Below the pieces are notes generated by a model. The model searched no databases. It was not told the origin of the DNA and saw only the letters and a list, made by a program, of their open reading frames with translations. A DNA stretch of 64,000 nt from Bondarzewia mesenterica (Eukaryota > Basidiomycota > Agaricomycetes > Russulales > Bondarzewiaceae): the NCBI GenBank assembly GCA_004802705.1, contig SGPL01000028.1, forward strand, positions 51,103 to 115,102. Direction: 5' to 3'. Of the stretch, positions 34,517 through 46,157 are shown one piece after another. The position numbers and the translations under genes are program-made. Numbering within the stretch: position 1 is the stretch's first letter; every line of letters starts with the position of its first letter.

Positions 34517-37050
34517 ATGCCAGTTCCCGTTCCTCAACAAATCAAAGCTCCAGCCCATCCAGTTTTCAAACCGAGTAACCGACCTGGCCACGCTGTCCAA
34601 CAGAGTCCTTCCGTCTTCCGCAACCTGACGCACTCACTCCCTCTCCCTCCTCTGGGTCCGCCCCCGTCTTTCGGGACCCGTGAGGAGTGGATCAGCTCAC
34701 TGCCGTCCTGGCGCCGCAATAAACCGCGCCGTATTTGGGAGGAGGAAGATTCTTACTTAGCGGGAGGTCGTGACATTCGGGGTTTTCAAAACGGGTTGAC
34801 TGATGCGGGTAACACATCGGTCATTAAAGGAGATCGCGCGCAAGCATGTATTCCGCCCGCTCTGACCCTCATCACGACCGACAAAGAGCGTCACGCCACT
34901 GCCACCAGGCAACAGGAGTGCGAAGCGGACGCAGTCGATGGAATGAGTTCAAACTCACTTGGCTACGATATCGAGAGCCAGTGGAGTGGTCATTCGTCCG
35001 ACTCTCAGACAGAGACCGACATGGAAGTTGACACCCATTACAGGGTTGACTTCTTTGAAGCCACCGCAGTAGCTGAGCTGGCCAGCGTCTATGAAGATCC
35101 GCAGGCATCTGAGCAAGTGTACGACCGTGGCGCATTTACCCCAGTGTTCGAGGATATGTCTCCAGAGGCGACGGCTGGACATCCATCATCCAGTCCCGTA
35201 GGGCCAGTGACTCCTTTCGCAGACTTCGTTGATCGTGCAGTGGCGGCGAACACTCTCTTCTCCACCATGAACAACGCTGTCCCGCACAATGAGGCTATGG
35301 CGCAACCTTTGGTTGTGCCACAATACGAGACAAGATACGACGCTCACCCGTACTGTTCTTTGCATTCATACAAGGCATTGGGGCCACAGCACGTTATGGT
35401 TCCTCCGCCTTCCGAGCCCATGACTACGCCTTCCTACAAAAAGGTAGCCGACCCGCTCGCGGACTGGATGGCGTCGTACGTCTGGAAGGCCTGCATGACA
35501 AGCTCAGTTCACATCGAGCAGTCTTCGTAAGTCCCTTTTGAATTGTCCTTATCTACATCGAAGCTGAATCAGATCTCTTTTTAGCGAATCGTCTTCACAG
35601 CGACATCCGTTTATGCCTCCCTCTCATCTGGCCAACTCCATTCGCTCCCTTTTTATGTCCACTCTCCTGCAACCATCCGCGATAATCCTTGCCGTGTGGT
35701 ACATCGTTCGCCTACCGATCTCCTTCGGTCCGGTTGTTCGAGTCCCAGATGGCTCCAAAGAAACTCGCTTCCGCGCTGAATTGCTAGGTGTCGACGAGTG
35801 GCAGAACGCGGCCAATAGGGATGCTATTGAGCAGTATGCGCCTTTCAGGTTGGTCTTACTTGGGTGTATGTTGGCCAATAAGTGGTTGGATGACCACACT
35901 TTTTCGAACAAGACTTGGTGAGTATTGGGTTCGAGCTGAATTGTCCGCACAGTAGAGCTAACTGACGTTATTGGCTAGGCACACCATCTCCAATGTTCCC
36001 ATCCAGTCTTTGAACCGGTTGGAGTCACTTGCTCTGGATCTGTTCTCTTACGATCTGTCCATCAAGTCCAGGGAATGGTCGCAGTGGTTGCGTCATGTTC
36101 TTGCCACTCATATGTCGCTCTCTTCTCCTTCCCACCCCCAGCCTATTTCCCGGCCTTCTTCGAACCCGCATACTATTATCCGGAAGGCCATCGAAGAGTT
36201 GATTGATATTGCGATGGCGAACAATGAGTCTCGTGCTTGCGGCGATGGGCTGTGCCCTGACACACATCCTGAGCCCGTCTTCGTAGGCTTGGAGGAAAGG
36301 AAGCGCGCGAAATTGGACTGCAATGCGTTTTCCGTTGATCCAAACATCGAGGTTCTAGAGATAGATCTGGATGAAGATGGGCCTCTTCGCGAGGAGTATG
36401 TGCCGAGGCGCCGCGTGAGCAAGGCAGACTCAATCCGGGGTGGTGTCGGGCAGGATCTAACGGGTTGGCGGTCTGGGGAGGGACGTGATTGGGAACGGGC
36501 TGCTGATACGGAGAGGACTCTTCCACCACCGGCGAAATGGAGCCCTGCCGCGGACGAACCGATACTGAGAGAGGAACGTAGAAGGCAACAAAGTCAGTAC
36601 GTTGCTGTCCAGCCGCCCATGGCACCGCCTCTAGCCCCTATTCTGGCACCCCTGCATTCATATAATCCGATGCAAGGATTGGGATATCATCACCCGACAT
36701 GGAGCATGACAACTGGGTATATGCCGCAACAGTCGAAACTTCAGCTGCCTCCTATCTATCCCGCTGCTTACGATTACAGTCACTCTGCTGCGCACTCGCA
36801 CTCAAGATCCGTGTCCTTTTCCAACGGTCAGCACGGGGCGACTCCGCATTTTGATCACAGTCGGTCTCAATCCCAGACGCATCTCGAGTACGCTTGCAGT
36901 GATATCAGATTGACTGCTCAGAAGATGACGCACCCACCGCCTGCCGAACTGCATTGGACTGGAACTGATCAGTACGGATATGGCGTTCGTTATGGTCCCC
37001 TTGCGCATGATTCAGTCTTCCCGTACCTATCGAGCTGGATCAGGGCTTAG
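34517..37050 (+). CDS. Cyclin-domain protein B (Pho80-like)
   Basis: Paralogue of the protein at 13688-15582. The first in-frame ATG is at 34517 (MPVPVPQQIKAPAHPV); the upstream frame opens only on TTG. A shared N-terminal block reads TREEWISSLPSWRRNKPRR. Exon 1 ends near 35529, and the cyclin box follows after an intron: ANSIRSLFMSTLLQPSAIIL, AVWYIVRLPISFGP, LLGCMLANKWLDDHTFSNKTW, then after another intron VPIQSLNRLESLALDLFSYD and LSIKSREWSQWLRHVL. The C-terminal half is long, disordered and rich in Pro, Ser, His and Gln. It probably binds a cyclin-dependent kinase of the Pho85 group, which is inference from the family. Confidence 0.85.
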
Positions 37051-38421
37051 TGTCTCAGCCCCGCATGCCTAGTTGGCAAACGTGCCCTTAGCCCTGTGAA
37101 GTTTTCTCCTGCAAGTCACTCGTGCCTCCTTACTTCTTCTATTAGTTGTCATGGCCTTTTCCCCGCTCCCCAGCCTCGAAACAAGTTTTGGTTTGAACCT
37201 GCCGTCTAGATGGTTCAGTCTTCCGCTCGCTTCCTCGTGTCTGTCTACTTTGATATCTTTACGTTCTGCTCGTCCCCGAACTGTCTCTTTGTTGCCAGCA
37301 CTATATTTTTTTTATCCGGCCCTCCCGCATCCGATGACATATCCATCCTGTCCATAGGGGACCTCGGCCATCTCATCGATTTCATTTACGTCTCCGCATT
37401 TACTCCCGTCGGTCATGCCCTATTTATCTCGTCCAATCGCGCGCTAGCGACCCACTTCGTTGGGCGGTCGACACGGAGCGTCGGCCATTTGCTATGCTAA
37501 AGGAGTGTTGGATTCATGGACATTTTCCCCGGCATCACGTACATCCAGGGCTTTCCCCTGGGCACGCGTATCAACGTCTGGTACGGCGGTTCTCGATTTC
37601 ATTGCCTTTATTCGACGTGTCGATGTGTTCAGTTTATTTCTCGTTCGGTATAGTGACTTTCCATCCCCCCTAATTCCCGCCATCACGTCGTTTCTGCTGC
37701 TTTTCGTTTGGTTGTTTCCTTCATCTAGCATCTGTTACGAACCCCCACAAAAACACGCAGAAAACTTACTAAATCCACAAAAACATCTCCCCTCTTATCC
37801 TCATCACCGATATCCCCATCTCACCTTCCTCGCCTTTCCGTCTCTTCGATTTTTCATCGCTTCCCCCTTCCGTCTTTGCGTGCCGCTCTGTTCATCGAAC
37901 ATACATCATTCGTATTCACTTTGGCAGTGACAGTGGCTTTAACCCTCCCTAGCTACTTCCTCAAATCCCGTTCGTATTGACAGGAACCTACATATGCGTT
38001 TAGTATTTTCCGTGGTCCTGAAGGTTAGGCGTTCCTCTACGTAGTGCTCTGCTTCACAATGGATCCACAATTATGCAGGTTTTGCGTTGCGCCCAGACTG
38101 AGTCAACCTAAAGATCCCCCAAGCCTCCCGCTCGAATTTCCCTCGCACTTCGTCTAATCTACTTGGTTGAAGTGTACTACATCTTTCGGGCCTGAACGCG
38201 GACTATAACGTTGAAACGTTGACTTCAACAATTCGCGAACTGAACACATTGGACGAGACTGCGATCCAACGCAGGTTCCAAGCATCTTGACTTGCCGTTG
38301 TGTAGTCTACCAATGCCGTCGGCATCAGAGTTTATAGGAAAGACATAAGACGTGATACAACTTCTATTATTTGATACACTGCCTCACTATACATGCTCAA
38401 TACTTCTTTTCGTTGGATACA
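37051..38421. other. Long 3' intergenic region, no gene seen
   Basis: The cyclin B and E1 genes converge here, yet 1.37 kb separates their stops. The plus strand is pyrimidine-rich to about 37900. A 156-codon frame at 37460-37930 has biased, hydrophobic-aromatic content and no recognisable domain, so I do not call it. A long cyclin 3' UTR or a non-coding transcript would fit. Confidence 0.5.
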
Positions 38422-41400
38422 TTACTTGCGGACGACAATGAAAGGAACCTACGGCGGAGAATGAGAAAGTGAAAGCAAATCGTGACAGTGAGGAACACGT
38501 ACCTCGACATCTTCGCCTTCTTCATCCATGACCATCACTTCAACGATAAAGTGACTGACATAGGCAGGAACGGGTTTCTTGCTGACATGCTCAACCAGCC
38601 GACTGAAACTCATCGGCAAGCGTTCGGCACTCTGAAGCCGAAGGTCAGCATTTCAATCCAGACGATAGAAGAGCTGCCGCGCACCTTTTTCTTCCCGATG
38701 AAAGAACTCCACAGCATACTCACACCTTGACTGACCATGCTGATCTCCAGATTGTGTTGCACTCGGAACCATTCGACAATCTCCCTCAGAGGAGGGTCGT
38801 TGGTGAATTCAAAACGGTCCCAAAGTGTCCATTCGGTGGAACCGTACTTGTTCTTCTTAGCTGCAATCGGCTCGGAGAACCCGAAAAATGGCAGCGCGAG
38901 ATTCACGAAACCATTCTTGTAGTCTTCTAGCTTGGCCTTTCCGTCGATGAGCTGATTACAAGATTTTCAGACAAAAAAAAAACTTGAAACTTGAAAAGTA
39001 TAAACCTTGTACAATTCCAGACAAACCAAGCCTACAACGAGGGACGTGGTGGTGGCAATCGCTGGAATGATCTTGCCTGCAATTTGCTTGGTAGTGTGAC
39101 GATCAGCAGGAGTAATGTTGTAGTTCATCGCTCGAAGGTTAGATGCAGCGGTGATGAAATCGATGTGGTGGTTGGTATCGTCATCCTTCTCAAATTCGAC
39201 AGGAGTCAATCGATAACCCGCCAGTGAAGAAGGTGCTGGCAGCCTCTTGGTGAGCTGGGCAACGTCGCCAGAATCTCCTGACCTGATATCAGCCAGACAC
39301 TCACAACAGTGCACGGATTGAATGGGCTTACTGCCACTGCCTTCAACCGGATCATTCTCGCTGACCTGAACTTTTACACCGCTCCTCGGAGTAAACTCCG
39401 GCACAAGGACGGAGTCCGCAACTTTCTTGAAGATGGCAGGATCTGTCTCTCCACGCAGACCGTAGTTGAAGGCGTGAAGGTTTGCAGCAGCGATGATGTA
39501 TTGGAGATGAGTTGACTGACGAAAACCTCAGTTCAAAATGCGAGCTTAGATGGAGTGAACGTAAAGGCTTACATCGTTGGAATCAAACGTAAGAGGGTCG
39601 GGAGCACGCTTTGGTCCACTCCAGAACGGCTGGCCGGTGCTCGTAACGGAGTCTTTGGGCAAGCTGAACAACAATTGACGAATGGTGTTGTTGTATTTTT
39701 CCTCGAACTCCAACCGAGCCCACTCAATGCATTCCTCGAAGGTGATTGGCTTGTTCGTAACGAGGTAGGATATAATTTGTTCGACTTGCTCCTTCTGTTG
39801 ACCGGAATACTTCAAAGTATTTTCTAGGTAATTGGGTTCCGACAGATATGAATTGACGGACTGGGCCGGTTTGACAAACAAGTTGTCGAACTCCGAGCGA
39901 CTCCACTAGACGAAGTGTAAAGCACTATCCAGGAACATCATCGTGGCAACTGACCTCAATCGTATGCTGAATAGCATTAGGGAAATTCTTGACGGTACAA
40001 GAGGGAGTTTCCTTCTCCGGGGGGTCTTGAGAAGAAGCGTAGGACTCGGTCAAGTGAGGAACGATGACCTGCATGTTACCCTTCGTCCCAAGCGTCCCGG
40101 ATTCTAGCAAAGGTTTCTCAAAGAAAACGCAACGTTGGTCCATGTATAACCCTGGCCATTATGATGAGTTAGTGCAAGAATTACAGGTGGGTGTGGACGT
40201 ACGAGCTTTGATGTTATCCAATGCATTGGTGACGCCGTCAACGCCACGGAAAAAATCTTCTCCATAGATGTCTAAAACAACAGTAAGAATGCAAATAGAA
40301 CACCACAAGTAGGTCTGAAGCTCACTTTCAGTATCAGAACCGACCGGTTCTCGCTTGCTTTGAATGTGGCCCTGGAGGTCCGGGTTCATATCCGAGACTG
40401 CAGCAGCAGCAACTTCGGATTTAAAATTTCCTAAATCCTTGGGCCGGAACAGAAATTGACGATTGAGATTACTCTTCTCAATAGTATCCAAATCGGTGAC
40501 GTGAATAATTCCATTAGGGCCGGATCCGAGACCCATCATACTCCAGTTTTTCAGCATTTCGCAACCAATCGCGCCAGCACCCACAAGGAACTGTCGGTGA
40601 TTGGCGATTGTTCCTTGGAAAATCTTGCCAAAGACAGCAACCTGCCCATCATAGCGAGATCCAATGGGCTGGCAATCGGCTTCCGTAGGGAGGTCGGAAG
40701 GAAGAGACTCCAATGAATCGAAATACATGTTCTGCACCATAGGATGAAACTTGGCGGAGCACGCCTTCAAGACCTCCTGCGCAACGAAGCCGCCTAGAAC
40801 CGCAATCACTGGAGATACGTCACCAACTGCCTGGTATGAAAGTTCCGTTAAGACCTTTTCATCGGCATCAGCGTTGATCTTCTTCGCCAAGGATACGATG
40901 ATCGCAGCATCTTCAGCGTTTCTTGGACGAGGGAATCGTTGTTGTTCGGCATAAAACTGCCATACAGCTTGGAAACCTGCATGGAGAGTAGCCGGGCGAT
41001 CGAACTTGGCGAAATCAGTGATGAAATATTCGGGGTTTTGCAATGAGTCTCGAAGAGGTTTCTGTGGGAGACGTTAGCAGAGCAAAAGGCGAGGGAACAG
41101 GACGCACGAATTCCACGATCTTGGGCATCTTCACTTGCGTGAAAATGCCACCCATCTTGTAGTCACTGAAACCTGTTGTATCCCCGATGGCGAAGGTATA
41201 TGGCCCCTTGACAGTGATCTTGCGAGGCTCGCAACCGTTCAATTCTTCCATGCCTAGAATCTCGGAGAATGTCACGAAATCGCCATCTTCTAACCCATGC
41301 CGGGTCTCGTCCAGACAAGTAACAACTCCTTGTTTGTCCTAAACGCAGAAAAATCGACGTCCGTGAAGTGCAAAATTATGAGGACAATTTCTCACCTTAT

Positions 41401-42341
41401 CGACAGAAACGATCATCCCTGACAATGGTTGCTCTCCCGTTGGATCAACACAAGTGAATTTGGGTCCGAAATCGTTGAATACAGATCTATGTAAGAAGTG
41501 ATGAGATGTTCGAAGAAAGTGGACGGAGGAAAATAACGCACCCAAACAGGCCGCGAGTTTCAGCGGCAATGAAATGTACACCGTTCTTATGAGTCCAATC
41601 ATTGATTTGCAGTTGCTTCTCTAATGGTGCGTTCACCAAAACAACCACCTGCCAGAGGGGAGAATGATGCCATGCGTTGAAAGGGGGACTATTAAAGCCT
41701 GCTATGAGCTGTAGACTGACCTGGAAACCGTCGATGAGGTCAACGGTTATTGGCTGTCCTGGTAATCCACCCAGATTCCGGACAGGCACATAAGCGTTGA
41801 GCTCTGCAAGACGACCGACAGTCGCCTGAGCACGAGGTTTGCCTACATCGTCTTCTCGAAGGAAGAACTGCAGTTTTCGTGCTTGATATGATGAAGCTTA
41901 GTAAAATGCGAAACACTCACTTGCGTGCTAAGATCATCGATTCGGACGGGCTCAGGATCATAGATAGTGACAGATTTGACACCCGCCAGCACAACATTCT
42001 TGGCTGCGACGACATTCAGTTCATATTATGCATTGGGCGAATGCACAGTGCACACACCTATTTCGACGCCCAGACCCTTCATGCCGACGATCAGGACATT
42101 AGATGCAGCCATCCGCTTCATGGCTGGGATTCATCAGCTACAAGTTCAATTGATATAGAGCTTATTCCGCAAAATTAATCACCTTCATGTCCCAGAACAT
42201 AACTGATTTCGAGGTCAAGAATGTCAGTACAGCGATCGGGGTATACAAGTAGTCAGTCACTTACAGTTGACGAGAGTACAAGCCCTCATCGATCGTGGCT
42301 TCGTCAATATCCATGGGCGAGTTGTTCAATAAAGAAGCCAT
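38422..42341 (-). CDS. UBA1: Ubiquitin-activating enzyme E1 (Uba1)
   Basis: The enzyme that adenylates ubiquitin, binds it as a thioester and hands it to E2 enzymes. The start ATG at 42341 opens [20 protein letters not shown] and GLYSRQL. The first adenylation repeat has [20 protein letters not shown]. Then come the four-helix part and the second, active repeat with [39 protein letters not shown] and DVDG-like [10 protein letters not shown]. The catalytic Cys lies in [20 protein letters not shown]. The C-terminal ubiquitin-fold domain ends [10 protein letters not shown], with the last codons on a short exon. About 16 exons, all in agreement; length and order match the family. It shares a 660-bp divergent promoter region with the downstream kinase. 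Confidence 0.97.
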
Positions 42342-43001
42342 GTTCGTTAAAGATGTCGTATATAGTTCAACGAGCGATGTCAGAGAAGGGGAAAAGTGGT
42401 TGAAGGAGGATGTGAAGGTGTTGGAGTCGCGTCTAAGGTACTGCTCAAGCTCAAGTTTCGTACCACTAGTAAGCGTCACGGCAGAATAGGAAACTCCGCT
42501 ATGTACAGTAATCAACCGGTCCTTTAGACACCGAAATCGAAAGTTTGCTTCAAAAATACAGATAATATATCCATAAAGCTTTGGATACAGATTAAGAATA
42601 TTAATTCCAAGTCTGCAAGCAAAAAAATAAAGAACTGAACACTATGGAGTAACAGCAGTAGTTCTACAGGCCAAAATTCAAGGTTAGGGTTTGACCCACT
42701 GTTATGTCACACAACGTCACGTGTGACATGTGAAGTCTAGACTCGGTCGAAATTCGACTACATACTGCCACTGTCTCGGAAGGACTGCACAGTGACTGCA
42801 CTTTCCGACAAAGGACTCGACTCTGGCAATCAACGATCACATCCGACACCACCTGCTCACCCGCAACCAAAAACCTATATATTTCCAGCTTTGCAACAAT
42901 GAGCCTCATTCACCTTTGCACTTTGACTACCATCTACCCACCCACTGCATCACTCTTAACAGACCACTTGCGTTGATCGCATTTACCACCCATCCTTCAT
43001 C
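42342..43001. promoter_or_regulatory. Divergent E1/kinase promoter region
   Basis: The region holds a CACGTG E-box at 42718-42723 inside a near-palindrome, a telomere-repeat-like GGTTAGGGTTTGAC at 42682-42695, and a TATATAT box at 42876-42882 about 120 bp before the kinase ATG. Which gene each serves cannot be told from sequence. Confidence 0.5.
42682..42695 (+). promoter_or_regulatory. Telobox-like motif copy 1
   Basis: GGTTAGGGTTTGAC, identical over 14 bases to the copy at 55666-55679, which also sits in a promoter region. Confidence 0.5.
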
Positions 43002-44256
43002 ATGTCTACCAACTGTGTCAGTGGTGCTATTCCAGACCTTACTGGTCGTCTCATCGACAGATGCTCTTTGAAGCTCGTCAAGAACATAGGCTCTGGAGCC
43101 TATGGCGTCGTCTATCGTGCCGTCGAAACTACCCCATGGAGTCCTCGAGAGTTTGCAGTCAAAGTACTGCTTCGCTTGGACTCCAGGACTTCGTCTGGGA
43201 AACTCCAGGCTCGCGAGATTGCTCTCCATCAAATGGTCTCTGACCATCCCAATGTCGTCACCGTTGACCGGGTTGTCGACGACGATGAGTGCTTCATCTA
43301 TGTTGTGATGAATCTCTGCTGCTCTGGCGACATGTGCGATCAAATTTCTGGCAAACATCCTTACTATCAGAACGATGAGCTGGTGAAGAAGACCTTCATT
43401 CAGCTTATTGATGCTGTCCAGCACTGTCACGATAAGGGTGTTTACCATCGGGACCTTAAACCCGACAACATCCTTTGCTCAGCAGATGCGTCGCAGATAT
43501 TCCTCACTGATTTCGGGCTGGCAACCTATCGTCCTGTCACCAAAAGTTTCCGGACCGGCACTGTGCATTATATGAGTCCCGGTAAGTTATCCATGTCCGC
43601 CACACCATATCTCCGCGCTCACAATATTGATTTGTTTTTCAGAGTGTCTTGGTGAAGACGAGAATATCCTTAAACTCTCATCTGGCCATTGTGATATCTG
43701 GTCACTTGGAATCATCCTCGTCACCATGCTCACCGGTAGACTCCCCTGGGATGCCGCCTCATTTAAGAACGAGTGTTTCGTTGAGTACCTCTCTGATCGT
43801 GACTGCCTTCGCTGCATCTTTCCCATTTCGCGAGAGGCGGACGATCTCCTCCATCGCATACTCGCCTTGAATCCATTATGCCGGATTTCGTTGGCAGAGA
43901 TGCGCTCGGAGGTGCTTAAGATGAAGACATTTTTCTTGACAGACGGGGAAATCGCCTCAGCTCCCGTCCCCGTTCGTTGTACTGCGAAGTTGTGCATGCA
44001 GATGCAGAAAGGAGACGTTGCTGGTGTTGACGAGCTCGGCAACACTCTTCTGCCTCTTCCTGTTACGTCTTCCTCGACTTGGAGCGCGCGGAGCGAGGGT
44101 CCAATCACTCCCGAGACATTTGCTGCTCAGCCTGACATTGAAGTCGGCGAGCTCTCGGACGGGTCGGATCTCGAACTCGGCGCTGCCCTTCTTTCCCTTC
44201 CAAAAGTCCCTCACGTTTTTCCTCTGACAGCTGCACGATTCATGTCGCTCTCATAG
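43002..44256 (+). CDS. Ran1/Pat1-like serine/threonine kinase
   Basis: A protein kinase of the group of fission-yeast Ran1/Pat1 and yeast Sks1/Ksp1, which link nutrition to growth or meiosis. The ATG at 43002 gives MSTNCVSGAIPDLTGRLID. The glycine loop is IGSGAYGVVYRA, the catalytic Lys is in FAVKVLL, the catalytic loop is YHRDLKPDN, the magnesium loop is DFGLATYRP, and GTVHYMSPECLG follows across the one intron (about 43581-43642). DIWSLGIILVTMLTGRLPW and the CRISLAEMR end of the domain follow. The tail of about 110 residues is variable. All catalytic residues are present. The exact subfamily is less sure than the kinase call. Confidence 0.88.
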
Positions 44257-44572
44257 TCGGCGCCTGGAGCGTTTTGACTATTATTGACTCGTATACTTGA
44301 AAAGTAAATAGTATAGAAAAGAACACATAAATCACAGAATAAAGTCCTTTTTAAACATGAACAATCTCGAGATTCGTTTTATTGAATGTGAGTTATTGAA
44401 TGTGACTGATTACAGCCTTTGCACATAGCGAGCTAGTACGTGCACCGTAAGTACAACAGTCAATTGGTATAACAACTGTATGCATAACAGCAAGAGATGA
44501 AACTATGAAGATCAATTATCGTCCGATTCGAAATTGTCCGGCGATACTGCGCAAAGTTAGAACCCCCCACAA
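44257..44572. other. Short convergent intergenic region
   Basis: No gene seen. AT-rich and expected to hold the 3' ends of the kinase and secreted-protein genes. Confidence 0.55.
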
Positions 44573-45295
44573 CTACGGAACAATCATGACATGCACACTC
44601 TCACAACTCTCAGAGTCATAGTCCGTAGCAGAGGTCTGGACTGGACCCAAAACGACGTTCTGCTGGCTACTGGCCGTGCTATTGCATATGAGAAAGTTAT
44701 CCGCATCGCTGTTCACAGCCAAGATCGGGTAAGCGTAAGGGCTTCCATTTGGATCCGTGTTAAACTAGTGGAGCACGGAAGTCAGACAAGGTTCAAGCAT
44801 GGGTGTACGTCAAGGACGAACCAACTCGCAATAGATCTGGGCCGGGCTCGTAGGCGCACTATCTGACTCTGCGAGGAAACCGAGGAAGCCGCCGCTATTG
44901 ACGTTGCTCGAGACTTTTGGGACTGTGTTGCCGTCCACGGCCTGGGCGGTCAATCCAGAGTCTGTCATGGTAAAATTCTGTCCTTCAGGAGTCGGGATAG
45001 TCTCGGCGGTCTGGACTGAAATGTGAGACATTCGAGTTTAAGTCGCGAGTAATGGAAGACATACTCCTAGGTAGCTGACAGTGGCGGTGGAATTGCCATT
45101 TCCGCCGAGGACCAGCTGCTTTTGGATGCTGGTGTTATTGTCGTACTGGGCTAGTAGTGTAAAGTTAAGAACGGTGCCTATGCCATTGATAATAAACGAG
45201 CGACATCCAGGAGCGGTGTCTCGCTTCAAGGGCGTGGCGAGCACGGGAGTCAGAAGCAGAAGAGGTGCAATGACTCGAAGGATGAATGCAAACAT
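44573..45295 (-). CDS. Small secreted protein, unknown function
   Basis: The first ATG at 45295 gives MFAFILRVIAPLLLLTPVLA, a clear signal peptide, followed by TPLKRD with a dibasic LKR site that could be cut by a kexin protease. Further upstream the frame opens only on TTG. The mature part is Ser/Thr/Asn-rich with NXS/T sites (NFTLL, NNTSI, NSTAT, NFTMT). Other segments are QKQLVLGGNGN, NSGGFLGFLAESDS and, after an intron, NTDPNGSPYAYPILAVNSD and DNFLICNST. It has three or four exons and ends ESVHVMIVP. I do not recognise a catalytic domain. A cell-wall or effector-like secreted protein is possible, but nothing in the sequence decides this. Confidence 0.75.
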
Positions 45296-46157
45296 CGAGA
45301 CGGTTGAACAGAGGATGAAGAACAATTTCGAGGGAGCAGAGACGGAAGCAAAGCTTGGTTTCGGTTATAGAGTCTGGAATATCACGTCGTCCGATTGCAG
45401 AGGCCACACCGCCATGGCTCTCGCTTTTATACTACCACACACTGCCCCGAGACGCCTGGCCTGAGTGTAAGAACTACGTCGGAACTCAGCCTCGAGACCT
45501 GCCGTCACGGTAGTATACTTGGAACTCAGGCCTGTCATCCATTGATGTCCACTGACTCACCCAGGTCGGAGCTCGAACAAAGCTAGCTCATAAGCCGAGG
45601 ATGAGGATTTCCTGAAAAAAATGGGTCATCCGTCTACGGTGAGCGAGGTGAACCTGAGTGCGGCTGACCAGAGCAATATCTAGGATGTGCGTTAGAGATT
45701 CCGTGCGCGTGGCTATGTCATCATGGTACTTGCACTACCCGCTTGAGTCCTTGAGGGCGAATCCCCACAAGTCTTATGGCTGAAATTTTCAAGAAAACGT
45801 GAGATAAGGCAATGCAGGAGACTTTATGATGACAGTGCTCTTGTTGAGGGCAGATTCAAGCTAAATCTGAATGGCAATACAACATTGGACGTAATTACCC
45901 GATAACTGTCAGAACTCAGCCTCCAACCACCACCGTAAAGCAATGGGTTTCGAAAAAAGTGAGCACAATTGTCGGAGCAACCCAACGCTATTCTTTTGTG
46001 CGGGAAGCCGTCGCATCTGCAGCAAATACGCCTTCAAGCTTCAAGCTTCAAAGGTTAAACTGGCATCGCTTCCAGTTTTCCTATCCATCCTCTTCATTTG
46101 GCGAGAAGAAAAAGGATCCTGTCAAATAAACCTCTCCACGCCCTCTCTGCACAGATT
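45296..46157. other. Intergenic, promoter of secreted-protein gene
   Basis: No gene is supported. The AAGCTTC micro-repeat at 46032-46052 resembles the one at 155-182. Confidence 0.5.

Noticed and set aside
35735..35755. tRNA-like T-loop text (GTTCGAGTCCC)
   Set aside because: It is inside the cyclin coding exon and no cloverleaf can be formed around it.
37460..37930. 156-codon plus-strand frame after cyclin B
   Set aside because: Lies in a pyrimidine-rich tract, which gives Ser/Phe/Pro/Leu-rich frames by chance; no domain.
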